Shown here: positions 1-8,534 of the stretch, in pieces
Numbering within the stretch: position 1 is the first letter of the stretch
How the letters are laid out: each line of letters begins with the position of its first letter
Assembly (NCBI RefSeq): GCF_000424265.1
Contig: NZ_AUJO01000002.1
Location: 45,289 to 109,288, forward strand
Reading direction: 5' to 3'
Length of the DNA: 64,000 bases
Source: Butyrivibrio sp. WCD3002
GTDB taxonomy: Bacteria > Bacillota > Clostridia > Lachnospirales > Lachnospiraceae
The notes under the pieces: generated by a model
What the model was told of the DNA's origin: nothing
The model's input: the letters and a program-made list of their open reading frames with translations, nothing else
The model's database searches: none
Made by a program: the position numbers and the translations under genes

Positions 1-3
1 ACT

Positions 4-44
4 CCAAAATACTAAGCTCGATAATACCTCGCTAAGTATTTGGG
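4..44 (-). terminator. possible hairpin downstream of argS
   Basis: Bases 5-17 and 31-43 are near-perfect reverse complements (one internal mismatch, loop of 13 bases) and lie just after the argS stop on the minus strand. The T-run expected of an intrinsic terminator would fall at the very window edge and is not seen, so this is only a candidate. Confidence 0.35.
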
Positions 45-45
45 G

Positions 46-1815
46 TTACATCCTGTCCGGTGCGCTGAAGCCAAGAAGATCAATTCCTGTCTCCAGAACC
101 TTAAGTGTTACGTTAAGAAGTGCGATATAGCCGCTCTTCTTTTCTTCATCTGCCTCTGTAAGAATCTTTGTTGAGTGATAGAAGCTGTTAAGTGCATTGG
201 ACAGTTCGTAAATATATGCACAGATTCTGTTGGGCATAAGATCTCTTGCAGCACTCTCGACTGCATCAGCAAATCTTGTAAGGAGAAGCATAAGGTTCTT
301 CTCATCAGGAGACTGCGCATTTCTAAGAAGAGCTCCCTTAACGTCTCCGCCTTCCTTCTCATATTTTGAAAGGATAGACTTGATACGTACCATTGTGTAA
401 AGAATGTACGGACCTGTATCTCCCTCGAAGGAAGTGAACTTATCAATATCAAAAATGTAATCCTTGGAAGGCTGGTTTGAAAGGTCGCCGTATTTGATGG
501 CAGCAAGAGCTACCTTGTGGGCTGTATCCTTTGCCTCGTTATCATCAATATCCTGATTGCCTTCCTTGATGCGGCTGTACATCTGCTCATCGATCTCCGC
601 AATGAGCTTCTCAAGACGCATTACGCCGCCCTCTCTTGTCTTGAAGGGCTTGCCGTCCTTGCCGTTCATGGTACCAAAGCCTACAAAATGAAGCTCTGTC
701 TCGGGAAGAACAAGCTTTGTCTTTCTTGCACAGCGGAATACCTGTGTGAAGTAAAGCTCCTGTCTCTTATCTACAACATAGATGAGACCATCGGGCTTAA
801 ACTCTTCCATACGCTGCTGGATAGTAGCAAGGTCTGTTGTATTGTAAAGAGATGCTCCGTCTGACTTAAGGATCATGCAGGGAGGAATCTCCTTGGTATC
901 TGTCTCCTCAGCAACATCAACAACGAGTGCTCCCTGGCTCTCGTGAGCGTAGCCGTGCTGTTTCATGTAATCAACCATTCCGGGGATTACTTCATGAACG
1001 TCTGACTCACCTCTCCAGAGATCAAAGTTTACGTTCAGGTTCTTATAGTTTTTCTTAAGGTCATTTACAGACACATTCATGATATGGTGCCACAATGCGC
1101 GGTAGCCCTTATCGCCGTCCTGGAGAAGCTTTGTAGCCTCCATTGCCTCAGCCTTGAATGCTTCGTCCTCTTTGGACTTAGCGCTTGCTGCGGGATAAAT
1201 TTCCTCAAGCTCGCTGATAGTAAAGGGAGCTTCCTTGGGGAACTGTCCCTTGTGATCCTTATCAAAATAAGGAAGATCCGGCTGACGGTGCTTAAGCTCT
1301 GTGATGATAAGTCCCATCTGAAGTCCCCAGTCACCAAGGTGAATATCGCCTGTGATCTTGTAGCCTGCATACTTAAGGATTCTCTTAATACTCTCACCGA
1401 TAACTGCAGAACGAAGATGTCCGACATGAAGAGGTTTAGCAACGTTAGGTCCGCCGTAGTCGATCATGAACTCAGGCGCATGAAGCGGTGTGGATACACC
1501 AAAATGATGCTCGTGAAGCATTTTTACGATATAACCTCTTACGAAATCCTCGCTTACCTTAAGATTGAGGAATCCGGGCTTTACGGATTCTACTGATGAA
1601 AAAATCTCGCTGCCCTCAAGCTTTGCAGCTACATCATCAGCTATCATAAACGGTGCCTTACCATATTTTTTTGCACCGGCCATAGCGCCGTTACACTGGT
1701 ATTCGCAAAGATCAGGCCTGTTTGAAAGCGTAACCTTTCCAAGCTCTGCATCATAGCCTGCTGCCTCAAACGCAGCTGACACCTCTTTTGAAATCAACTC
1801 TAATATTTTCTCCAA
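46..1815 (-). CDS. argS: Arginine--tRNA ligase
   Basis: Charges tRNA-Arg with arginine in the cytoplasm (class I aminoacyl-tRNA synthetase). The 589-residue protein has the N-terminal Arg-specific domain, the HIGH-type signature as HVGHLRSA at residues 130-137 preceded by the family segment GGPNVAKPLH, and an all-helical DALR anticodon-binding domain ending in the conserved C-terminus LLGFSAPDRM. The length is usual for bacterial ArgRS. The start is a TTG codon: an AGGAGG Shine-Dalgarno sits 8 bases before it and no ATG is nearby. It is transcribed leftward, with the M42 peptidase gene next to it upstream of its start (36 bases between them), so the two may be co-transcribed. Identity is certain at family level. 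Confidence 0.97.
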   Translation of the reverse strand: MEKILELISKEVSAAFEAAGYDAELGKVTLSNRPDLCEYQCNGAMAGAKKYGKAPFMIADDVAAKLEGSEIFSSVESVKPGFLNLKVSEDFVRGYIVKMLHEHHFGVSTPLHAPEFMIDYGGPNVAKPLHVGHLRSAVIGESIKRILKYAGYKITGDIHLGDWGLQMGLIITELKHRQPDLPYFDKDHKGQFPKEAPFTISELEEIYPAASAKSKEDEAFKAEAMEATKLLQDGDKGYRALWHHIMNVSVNDLKKNYKNLNVNFDLWRGESDVHEVIPGMVDYMKQHGYAHESQGALVVDVAEETDTKEIPPCMILKSDGASLYNTTDLATIQQRMEEFKPDGLIYVVDKRQELYFTQVFRCARKTKLVLPETELHFVGFGTMNGKDGKPFKTREGGVMRLEKLIAEIDEQMYSRIKEGNQDIDDNEAKDTAHKVALAAIKYGDLSNQPSKDYIFDIDKFTSFEGDTGPYILYTMVRIKSILSKYEKEGGDVKGALLRNAQSPDEKNLMLLLTRFADAVESAARDLMPNRICAYIYELSNALNSFYHSTKILTEADEEKKSGYIALLNVTLKVLETGIDLLGFSAPDRM

Positions 1816-1851
1816 TTACTTGTCCTCCTAAATATACACCTCAAATTTATA

Positions 1852-2889
1852 TCACTTTGCCACATACTCTGCAAGGAGCTTATAGGTATTCTTAATTCCA
1901 TCGATATGAGTTCTCTCATAACCGTGGCTTGCTCTTGTGCCGGGTCCGATTGCGCCGTGTCTTACATCGAAGCCTGCAACCAGAGCGGGATCTGCATCTG
2001 TTCCATAATGAGGTGTGAAAATATCTGCAACATAGTCAGCGCCTGATTTTTTACCTGCTTCCTCAAGCTCTCTTATCATATCGATATTGTAAGGGAAACG
2101 GCTGTCCATGCAGAACACTGAAACCTTGTGCTCGGAGCTTGTCTGCTCGGGTCCGATGCATGCAATATCCAGAGCAAGGAAATCCTTTACATCCTCAGGA
2201 ATGAAGGATCCGCCGTGGCCAATCTCCTCATAGAAAGAAACATATATGTAAACCTTGCGGTTAAGCTCGATCTTACCATCCTTAACATCATGAAGAAACT
2301 CCATAAGAATAGCCAGAAGTGCCTTATCATCTATGAAATGGGACTTGATATAACCGTTTGCATAAGTAAATCTGGGCTCTACAGCAACGTAGTCGCCAAT
2401 CTCGATTCCAAGCTTTCTTACATCATCTGCACTCTTAACATCCTCATCAAGAACTACGAATGAGTTACAGTCAAATGAAGGAACCTCTTTATTAAGCTCA
2501 TCCTCTGTAACATGAACCGATGCATTTTTTCTCTGAACGCAGCCGGTAATAACCTTGCCGTTTCTGGTGTGGATACGGACATTCTCACGCTCTGTATGAT
2601 ATGCATAAAGACCGCCAACCTTGTAGACCTTAATGGTGCCGTCCTCGTTAATATGACGTACCATCATTCCGATCGTATCGCCGTGGGCTGTAATAAGAAG
2701 AGGATTTCCCTCGCCGCCGATTTCAGCGATTATGCCACCTTTATTTAATGTAGCAGTCTTAAAACCAAGACCTTCTATTTCTTTTACAAGATAATCCTGA
2801 AGCTCATGATACTGGCCTGTCACTGAATCTATGGACAGCTCATTTTCAAGCTCATCAAGAAAACGTTTCTCATTAAGTTCGTAGCTCAT
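1852..2889 (-). CDS. M42 family metallo-aminopeptidase
   Basis: Predicted cytosolic di-metal aminopeptidase (M42, the PepA/FrvX/YsdC group often mislabelled endoglucanase). At 345 residues it has family length. Expected metal and catalytic positions are visible: AHGDTIG near residue 68, FIDDKA near 186, YEEIGHGG near 219 (the catalytic Glu pair), ALDIACIG near 239, and a C-terminal HGYERTH. The ATG start is preceded by GAGG with 9-base spacing. It lies immediately upstream of argS in the same direction. Substrate specificity cannot be read from the sequence; general peptide turnover is an inference. Confidence 0.92.
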   Translation of the reverse strand: MSYELNEKRFLDELENELSIDSVTGQYHELQDYLVKEIEGLGFKTATLNKGGIIAEIGGEGNPLLITAHGDTIGMMVRHINEDGTIKVYKVGGLYAYHTERENVRIHTRNGKVITGCVQRKNASVHVTEDELNKEVPSFDCNSFVVLDEDVKSADDVRKLGIEIGDYVAVEPRFTYANGYIKSHFIDDKALLAILMEFLHDVKDGKIELNRKVYIYVSFYEEIGHGGSFIPEDVKDFLALDIACIGPEQTSSEHKVSVFCMDSRFPYNIDMIRELEEAGKKSGADYVADIFTPHYGTDADPALVAGFDVRHGAIGPGTRASHGYERTHIDGIKNTYKLLAEYVAK

Positions 2890-2950
2890 TTCAAAATACC
2901 TCGCAATTATTATTTAAGACAAATCTGATTATAGCACAAAGCTATTGTCC

Positions 2951-4375
2951 TCAAAATGACATATAGTAAAAGGCGCTGGGATCAACAGTTCCTCCGTAAA
3001 CACCGAATATCATGGTGTAGAAAAGAATTGCCAGTGTAAAAACAACCCTGAAGGCTCTGCCCTGGGTGCTCAGCCACTGATCTACACGAAGGTCTCTCTT
3101 TGCAGTCACATAATCCATTCCGAATAAAACCGGAAGAGCAAGCATCAGAATTACAATTTCCTGTATATTAAGTCCAAGTGAAAACAGCTTATCCGTATCT
3201 GACAGTATCCAGAAATCCGGCACAGTGAGCATCTGCCTTATGTATAAAAGGGCCATCTTCGCAGAGTCCGCCCTAAAGAAAATCCATGCAAAATCCACAA
3301 AGATAAAGGTTCTTGCAGCGTGAAGAAATCTGCTTCCAAAGGACAGCTCCCCGGTTTTTTTCTTTAATAATCCGTGACTCATAAGGAAATTATCTGCAAT
3401 AACATATATGCCATGGAGTCCTCCCCAAATAAGGAAAGATATCCCGTTGCCGTGCCAAAGTCCGCTGACAATAAATGTAATAAGGAGATTTATGTACTTC
3501 CTGATCTTCCCCTTCCTGTTTCCTCCAAGAGTTATATACACATAATCCTTAAGCCATGAGCTAAGAGATATATGCCATCTTCTCCAAAATTCAGAAACAG
3601 ACGCAGAAAGGTAAGGCGCCTTAAAGTTATTGATTATCCTGATTCCAAAGAGCCCGGCCACTCCGAGGACTATGTGGGAATATCCCATAAAGTCGCAGTA
3701 AAGCTGAAAACCAAAGCTTCCTGCTCCGATAATAAGAGCTACTGTTCCAAATCTGTAATACTCTGAAAAAATAAGATCCGTCACCTGAAGAAATCTGTCA
3801 GCAATAACAAGCTTAACGAACATTCCATAGATTATGACGATGGCACTATCGCAGATTATGTTTATATCAAAAAGCTCGCCTCTGCTTATCTTATCAAGCT
3901 TTTTAAACTGGGGTATGAGGTTGCCGCCCCGCTCGATAGGACCGGATGTAAGCGTAGGGAAAAAGCACAGATATAAAAGCACATAAACCGGATTTTTCTC
4001 TGCTTCGATTTTCCCTCTGTAAATATCAACAAGATAGGATATGGCCTCCAGAACAAAGAAGGATATTCCTATGGGCGCAAAGCCCTTTAGCCCTGTAAAC
4101 TTAAAGCAAAGAAGCATACCCGCAAGAACGATCACCGATATAGCAAGAATCAGCCTCTTAAGTCCTTGCCCCTTTGCACCTTCCAATACTCTTGAAATCA
4201 AATAGGCAAAAAGCGCTACTGCCGGCAAAATATAGAGAGCCGCGGTTCCGCTGGCACAGTAAATAGCAAAACCGGCCACCAGCAAAAATACGCTTCTAAG
4301 CCTTGAAGGTATGATAAAAATAAGAACTATTATAGAAATAATAAGCGGAAACAAAACCGAATATGGTATAAGCAT
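2951..4375 (-). CDS. MBOAT family O-acyltransferase (AlgI/DltB-like)
   Basis: Polytopic membrane acyltransferase of 474 residues that would move acyl groups across the membrane onto an extracellular glycopolymer. It has about ten hydrophobic segments and the two MBOAT histidines: FWRRWHISLSSWLKDY (His268) and SGLWHGNGISFLIWGG (His308). Its start lies 2 bases after the stop of the SGNH-like gene, with GGAGAATAGG as ribosome site, so the two form a translational pair like AlgI/AlgX or DltB/DltD. No dltA or dltC is present, so D-alanylation is not supported; O-acetylation of an exopolysaccharide or cell-wall polymer is the likelier role. Acceptor unknown. Confidence 0.9.
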   Translation of the reverse strand: MLIPYSVLFPLIISIIVLIFIIPSRLRSVFLLVAGFAIYCASGTAALYILPAVALFAYLISRVLEGAKGQGLKRLILAISVIVLAGMLLCFKFTGLKGFAPIGISFFVLEAISYLVDIYRGKIEAEKNPVYVLLYLCFFPTLTSGPIERGGNLIPQFKKLDKISRGELFDINIICDSAIVIIYGMFVKLVIADRFLQVTDLIFSEYYRFGTVALIIGAGSFGFQLYCDFMGYSHIVLGVAGLFGIRIINNFKAPYLSASVSEFWRRWHISLSSWLKDYVYITLGGNRKGKIRKYINLLITFIVSGLWHGNGISFLIWGGLHGIYVIADNFLMSHGLLKKKTGELSFGSRFLHAARTFIFVDFAWIFFRADSAKMALLYIRQMLTVPDFWILSDTDKLFSLGLNIQEIVILMLALPVLFGMDYVTAKRDLRVDQWLSTQGRAFRVVFTLAILFYTMIFGVYGGTVDPSAFYYMSF

Positions 4376-4377
4376 TC

Positions 4378-5892
4378 CTATTCTCCAATGGCATTATAAT
4401 TTACTTTATCTCTGAAAAGCTCAGAGCTGCTTAGATAAACATCTATTCCGACAGCATCCGTCACATCATCAAGCTCGTCATCGTATACCATGACGTTAAG
4501 CCCGTTTACGGCTTTTATGTAGTTTTCGCTCCATAAAAAGATGCCGTCATTTTCGTTCTCCGCCGGAGCATCCGCAGCATATTCCGCGTTGTCCCTTCGC
4601 CTGATCACTGAAAGACTTGCATTTTCAAATTTGTGGTTAAAGGCATAAACAGCTTCATCACCGGAAGAAAACAATACACTGCCGTGATCTAAAATAAGCG
4701 TTCCGCCCTTATCATAAAATTCATCATAATCTCCGAACTTGCTAAGGACGCCACGTATCATTTCTTCATCACCCAGCTTGTAATTACCTGAAAGGGTGAA
4801 AACCAAAACAAAGTCATTCTCATTTGCAGCAACAACATTGCTCCATTCAGAAATGTCGTTCGAAAGATCAAAGCTCTGCTTAAGGAAATGCTTATTATAT
4901 GCTAAAAGATCCTTGTCCCAGTTCTCATAAGCAGGATCACCTCTGTGATTTCCCACGTCATAGCTTTCGGATAAATACTCTCCGATATAATTCGTTATTT
5001 TCTCTGCACCGTAATAGTTGCAGTGATTTAAGTCTCTGCTCTGATCTGTCTGCGGATCAAAACCAATCTCATCAAGCAGATAGTCAAAATCAAGAAAGGT
5101 CACTCCCTTTTCTTTTGCTATATCGCTGATGGTATTCTGCTGAGCCATGGAAATCTCGGGTGCAGGATAAGGTGTATGGAATAAAATAAGCTCGATTTTT
5201 TCCTTCTCACAAAGAGTGATGAGCTTATTCAGATACTTCTCTCCCACATCGCTTAGCTTCTCTCTTCTGTCTGTGGTAACTATTGAAACCTCTTCATCCG
5301 GAGTGGAATACAGGGGCTCAAGGTCTGTGTTTACATAGGGCATACTGATTACAAAATCATCCTTATTAAGGTCCTTGTATCTTTCATGCTCAAGGGGCCA
5401 CTTCAGTACAAGAGGCGCACCTTCAGTACCTAAGGGCAGTCCAAAATTACCAATCTGGCTAATTGTCAGATCCATATAATTTAGAGAAAATCTTATAGGC
5501 GAATCATTGATGGTACTTCCCGCATATTCCGTATCAGGCTCGGAAATGCTGTCATCAGGAATAAAAGCCGTCTCCACCATAATGACCTTCGGCTTTTCAT
5601 ATTTCAAAAACTCTTTGATTGTGTAATACATGATATCCACAGGCTGAGAATTGCCTGCGATGGTATAAGCCGCTATTCCGTAATCCTCCCAAAGATTACG
5701 TCCAAGGAGCTGTCCTGCATGGCTGCTTCCCGCAAACAGCACCTCGGTGTTTTTAGCATAGCCCTCGTATACGCTGTATAGTCTTGGTTCCCCCGGGCTT
5801 CCCTTAACTGTGAAAACATTTAAAAGCCCGCCAAAAACAATTGTAAAAATTAAGAGGAATGCAACAAGCTCCCATAACCTCTTTCTTTTCAT
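4378..5892 (-). CDS. Membrane-anchored SGNH-like O-acetylation partner (DltD/AlgX-like)
   Basis: 504-residue protein with an N-terminal membrane anchor (basic MKRKR, then a hydrophobic run near residues 6-22) and an extracytoplasmic SGNH-like fold: block I as FAGSSHAGQLLG and the distal Asp/His as RDLNHCNYYG. A C-terminal extra domain of about 150 residues (from about FVLVFTLSG) ends in NGLNVMVYDDELDDV, which reminds me of interleukin-like/ILEI modules in similar Lachnospiraceae proteins, but this is unproven. I chose the ATG at 5892, preceded by a GGGGGG ribosome site; the frame stays open 96 bases further upstream into queH, but that extension has no ribosome site. Works with the adjacent MBOAT protein, probably placing acyl groups on an envelope polysaccharide. 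Confidence 0.82.
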   Translation of the reverse strand: MKRKRLWELVAFLLIFTIVFGGLLNVFTVKGSPGEPRLYSVYEGYAKNTEVLFAGSSHAGQLLGRNLWEDYGIAAYTIAGNSQPVDIMYYTIKEFLKYEKPKVIMVETAFIPDDSISEPDTEYAGSTINDSPIRFSLNYMDLTISQIGNFGLPLGTEGAPLVLKWPLEHERYKDLNKDDFVISMPYVNTDLEPLYSTPDEEVSIVTTDRREKLSDVGEKYLNKLITLCEKEKIELILFHTPYPAPEISMAQQNTISDIAKEKGVTFLDFDYLLDEIGFDPQTDQSRDLNHCNYYGAEKITNYIGEYLSESYDVGNHRGDPAYENWDKDLLAYNKHFLKQSFDLSNDISEWSNVVAANENDFVLVFTLSGNYKLGDEEMIRGVLSKFGDYDEFYDKGGTLILDHGSVLFSSGDEAVYAFNHKFENASLSVIRRRDNAEYAADAPAENENDGIFLWSENYIKAVNGLNVMVYDDELDDVTDAVGIDVYLSSSELFRDKVNYNAIGE

Positions 5893-5914
5893 ACTAATCC
5901 CCCCAAAAAATACC

Positions 5915-6592
5915 TTAACTTTCTTTTTCCGCAAGACGCTGCAATCTTGAAAACTCGCAGCCGCAAAAGTCCTGTCTGTATAAGTCAAACTTACGAGACA
6001 GCTCTATAGATCTCTTATAGCCTTCTTTTTTCTTAAAATCCGATGGCAGGAAAAATGTGCCATGCTTCTTAGCCATTTCGTTACCGATTCTGTTTAGCCT
6101 GTCGGCATCCTTAAGGGGCGATATGGTAAGGGTTGTCGTGAAAAAATCAAAGTCCTTCTCGGCAGCAACCTTTGCGCTCTCCTCAAGTCTGAGTTCAAAG
6201 CACTTAGTACATCTGTCGCCTCCCTCAGGACAGCTTTCCAAGCCCTTCACCGCATCAAGGAAATCCTTCACCACATAGTCGCCTTCTATAATCTCTATCT
6301 TCCTTGCGGATAAATCGGAATTCATCCCTTCAAAATCACCTATTTCCACCTGCCTGTTATATTCGGCAATAAGGCGCTTCTCCTCCTCTACACGTTTCCT
6401 GTACTCAGGCTCATTCATGATATTGGGGTTGTAATAAAACACCGTTATATCAAAATACTGCCTAAGATACTCAAGACAATAGGATGAGCAAGGCGCGCAG
6501 CAGGCATGTAAAAGAAGACTCGGTATCCTGCCTTCCTTTTGGAATTCTTCTATTTTTTTTTCAAGCTCTTTTGCATAATTTACTTTATTCAT
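5915..6592 (-). CDS. queH: Epoxyqueuosine reductase QueH
   Basis: 225-residue member of the QueH (former DUF208) family, which performs the final epoxyqueuosine to queuosine step of tRNA wobble-base modification in anaerobes lacking QueG. The diagnostic cysteines are present: HACCAPCSSYC near residue 29, GGDRCTKCFELRL near 124, and a C-terminal FCGCEFS. The start ATG has only a weak purine-rich ribosome site, with a promoter candidate a short distance upstream, implying a very short leader. It ends 22 bases before the SGNH-like gene. Confidence 0.93.
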   Translation of the reverse strand: MNKVNYAKELEKKIEEFQKEGRIPSLLLHACCAPCSSYCLEYLRQYFDITVFYYNPNIMNEPEYRKRVEEEKRLIAEYNRQVEIGDFEGMNSDLSARKIEIIEGDYVVKDFLDAVKGLESCPEGGDRCTKCFELRLEESAKVAAEKDFDFFTTTLTISPLKDADRLNRIGNEMAKKHGTFFLPSDFKKKEGYKRSIELSRKFDLYRQDFCGCEFSRLQRLAEKES

Positions 6593-6613
6593 TTTCTTTT
6601 TTCATTTATACTC

Positions 6614-6641
6614 ATAATAATTCGAGAAAAAACTCATACAA
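6614..6641 (-). promoter_or_regulatory. promoter candidate for queH
   Basis: On the minus strand TTGTAT, a 16-base spacer and TATTAT match a sigma-A promoter, predicting a start about 15 bases before the queH ATG. The neighbouring GNAT gene diverges from it. Confidence 0.35.
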
Positions 6642-6738
6642 AATTACTATACCACAAACCACTAAATCTTGCTTTAGTTCTTTGCACAATCACAAGATTA
6701 TGTGCCGCGTCAAACATTTACAACAGGGAGATTTCACC

Positions 6739-7206
6739 ATGAATTTTAGAAAAGCAGAAGAAAAAGACATACCTCAGATGCACGAATTGCTAAGACAGGT
6801 CAACCTGGTTCACCATATAGGAAGACCTGATCTTTTCAAAAAGGCCAATAAGTATAATGACGAGGAGCTTAAGGAGATTCTTAAGGATAGCACAAGACCG
6901 ATCTTTGCCGCAGTTAATGACGAGGACGTGATGCTTGGCTATGCCTTCTGCGTGCACCAGCAGCATATAGATGATCAGCTTCTTACGGATGTAAAGACGC
7001 TGTATATCGATGATCTTTGTGTGGATGAAAATGCCAGAGGTCAGCATGTTGGAAAAAGCCTCTACGAATATGTTCTTTCCTGGGCAAAAGAAAATGGCTA
7101 TTACAACGTGACTCTGAATGTGTGGAACTGCAATGAAGGTGCCATGAAATTCTATGAGTCACTTGGCATGAAGCCCTATAAAGTAGGAATGGAGCAGATT
7201 TTATAA
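6739..7206 (+). CDS. GNAT family N-acetyltransferase
   Basis: 155-residue acetyl-CoA-dependent N-acetyltransferase. Motif A is visible as IDDLCVDENARGQHVGKSLYEY cut around the acetyl-CoA loop RGQHVG; motif B follows as LNVWNCNEGAMKFYESLGM. The frame is open further upstream to 6484, but the ATG at 6739 is the only start with a good Shine-Dalgarno (GGGAG, 8 bases) and begins a canonical GNAT beta-1 (NFRKAEEKD). It diverges from queH and converges with the GH25 gene. Substrate cannot be assigned. Confidence 0.88.
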   Translation: MNFRKAEEKDIPQMHELLRQVNLVHHIGRPDLFKKANKYNDEELKEILKDSTRPIFAAVNDEDVMLGYAFCVHQQHIDDQLLTDVKTLYIDDLCVDENARGQHVGKSLYEYVLSWAKENGYYNVTLNVWNCNEGAMKFYESLGMKPYKVGMEQIL

Positions 7207-7225
7207 GCATCTGCTCCATTTTACA
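7191..7225 (+). terminator. intrinsic terminator of the GNAT gene
   Basis: GGAGCAGAT at 7191-7199 pairs perfectly with ATCTGCTCC at 7209-7217, followed by a T-rich tract. The left arm lies inside the last codons of the gene. Confidence 0.75.
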
Positions 7226-7262
7226 TTTTCACAAATATGTAATTATTCTTTTTTCCCGGATG

Positions 7263-8534
7263 TCATTCTGCAGGAATAAGCTGGATATCAAGGTCCACCA
7301 TACCATCGACTCCCGGGACCTTACCGGTATTTGAATACTGCCAGAAGGAAAAATAGTAGGGTGTTTGCGGTTTTTCTTCATAGTCCGCATACCAGATGGG
7401 ATAGTCGGACAGCTGATAAAGATCGAGCTTAAAGGCCTCCCATAACATATTGCAGTAGATCATGGGCTGGTAGCCCGCATCCTCCATTATTTGACAAAAT
7501 GTAACAGCGTTCTCCGTAAACTGCTCAGCTGAAACATAATCCGTTCTGGCATTTGCGTTAAGTATGCTTTCGGGATCATAAACTACAGGAAGCTCTATAT
7601 CGTAATCTTCAAGTGCATTCAGCACAAGCTCCGCTTCTTCCCTTGCTTCGTCCGTGTTTATCGCCTGTGAGAAAATATAAACTCCCACATCAAGACCCGC
7701 ATCATGGGCAGCCTCGATGTACTGCCTGTAGTTCTTATCTTCTCTTAGAATTCCCTCAGCGCCGTAGCCTCTGTAGCCCACGCGGATAATTACAAAATCT
7801 ATTCCGGATTCCTTAACAGCATTAAAATCTATCTCGCCATCGTGATGTGATATATCAATTCCAAGGCGGTATCTGTAGCTTTTATCTCCCTCGTATTTGA
7901 TATATCTTCCGTTTTCCTTGAAGCAGTCAAGGATATAGTCATGCTTTCTGACGTCGGGATCAATCTCCACCTGATACTGCTCCTGATACACATCCACAAA
8001 ATTAAGGACCTCAGGCTCATTCCCCTGTCTTGCCTGATAGCCCATGGCGATATCATCATCCTCTTCGGAGCTTTGGACTGTTTCCTTGTTTTCCTGCTCA
8101 TTAGAAGCATTGCTACCGGCATCATTGCTACCATTCTGACCTGCATCATCAGTTTTCTTAGAATCAACGGTATTGTCCTTACTGCTGCCAGCATCAGACT
8201 TTAAGGCTTCATCCTCATCCTCATCAAGATTTATGGGCTTTTCTATGTTGTTTTTTGGTGTCACAACAAAAGGATTCTGGGTTCCGGGATTTTCTCTCTG
8301 CTCTGCTGATCCATCCTTGATTATACCTTCGGATTCACCCTTTATTATGTCTTCCGTACGAACCGCAAGGCTTGCCTTAATGTCTGTCTCGGGCTCCTGC
8401 TCTTCTACCACCTCCGTGGTCTGAGTCTTCCTCTTTTCCATGGTATGGTTGAAGACACCGATTCCGATTCCGAGAAGTATAAGCGTCAGGATGATGCCCA
8501 CATATATTGTTAATAGACTATTCTTTACATTCAT
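7263..8534 (-). CDS. Membrane-anchored GH25 muramidase
   Basis: 423-residue cell-wall hydrolase: an N-terminal TM anchor (residues 9-28), a long acidic Ser/Asn-rich linker (about 35-175), then a GH25 lysozyme domain cleaving the MurNAc-GlcNAc bond of peptidoglycan. GH25 marks are GIDISHHDG (225-233), RVGYRGYG, YIFSQA and the catalytic DPES (320-323). The ATG at 8534 overlaps the CapA stop as ATGA, which implies translational coupling, and a GGGGGA ribosome site sits 10 bases before it; a TTG 18 bases upstream is less likely. It is the last gene of the VWA-sigma-CapA cluster, suggesting it acts in the same envelope response. Confidence 0.92.
   Translation of the reverse strand: MNVKNSLLTIYVGIILTLILLGIGIGVFNHTMEKRKTQTTEVVEEQEPETDIKASLAVRTEDIIKGESEGIIKDGSAEQRENPGTQNPFVVTPKNNIEKPINLDEDEDEALKSDAGSSKDNTVDSKKTDDAGQNGSNDAGSNASNEQENKETVQSSEEDDDIAMGYQARQGNEPEVLNFVDVYQEQYQVEIDPDVRKHDYILDCFKENGRYIKYEGDKSYRYRLGIDISHHDGEIDFNAVKESGIDFVIIRVGYRGYGAEGILREDKNYRQYIEAAHDAGLDVGVYIFSQAINTDEAREEAELVLNALEDYDIELPVVYDPESILNANARTDYVSAEQFTENAVTFCQIMEDAGYQPMIYCNMLWEAFKLDLYQLSDYPIWYADYEEKPQTPYYFSFWQYSNTGKVPGVDGMVDLDIQLIPAE

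Noticed and set aside
1084-1596. 170-codon frame opposite argS
   Set aside because: Shadow of a well-supported gene on the other strand, no ribosome site or recognisable domain.
2951-5892. Reading the MBOAT/SGNH pair as a D-alanylation dlt operon
   Set aside because: No dltA ligase or dltC carrier in the neighbourhood; the general O-acylation call is safer.
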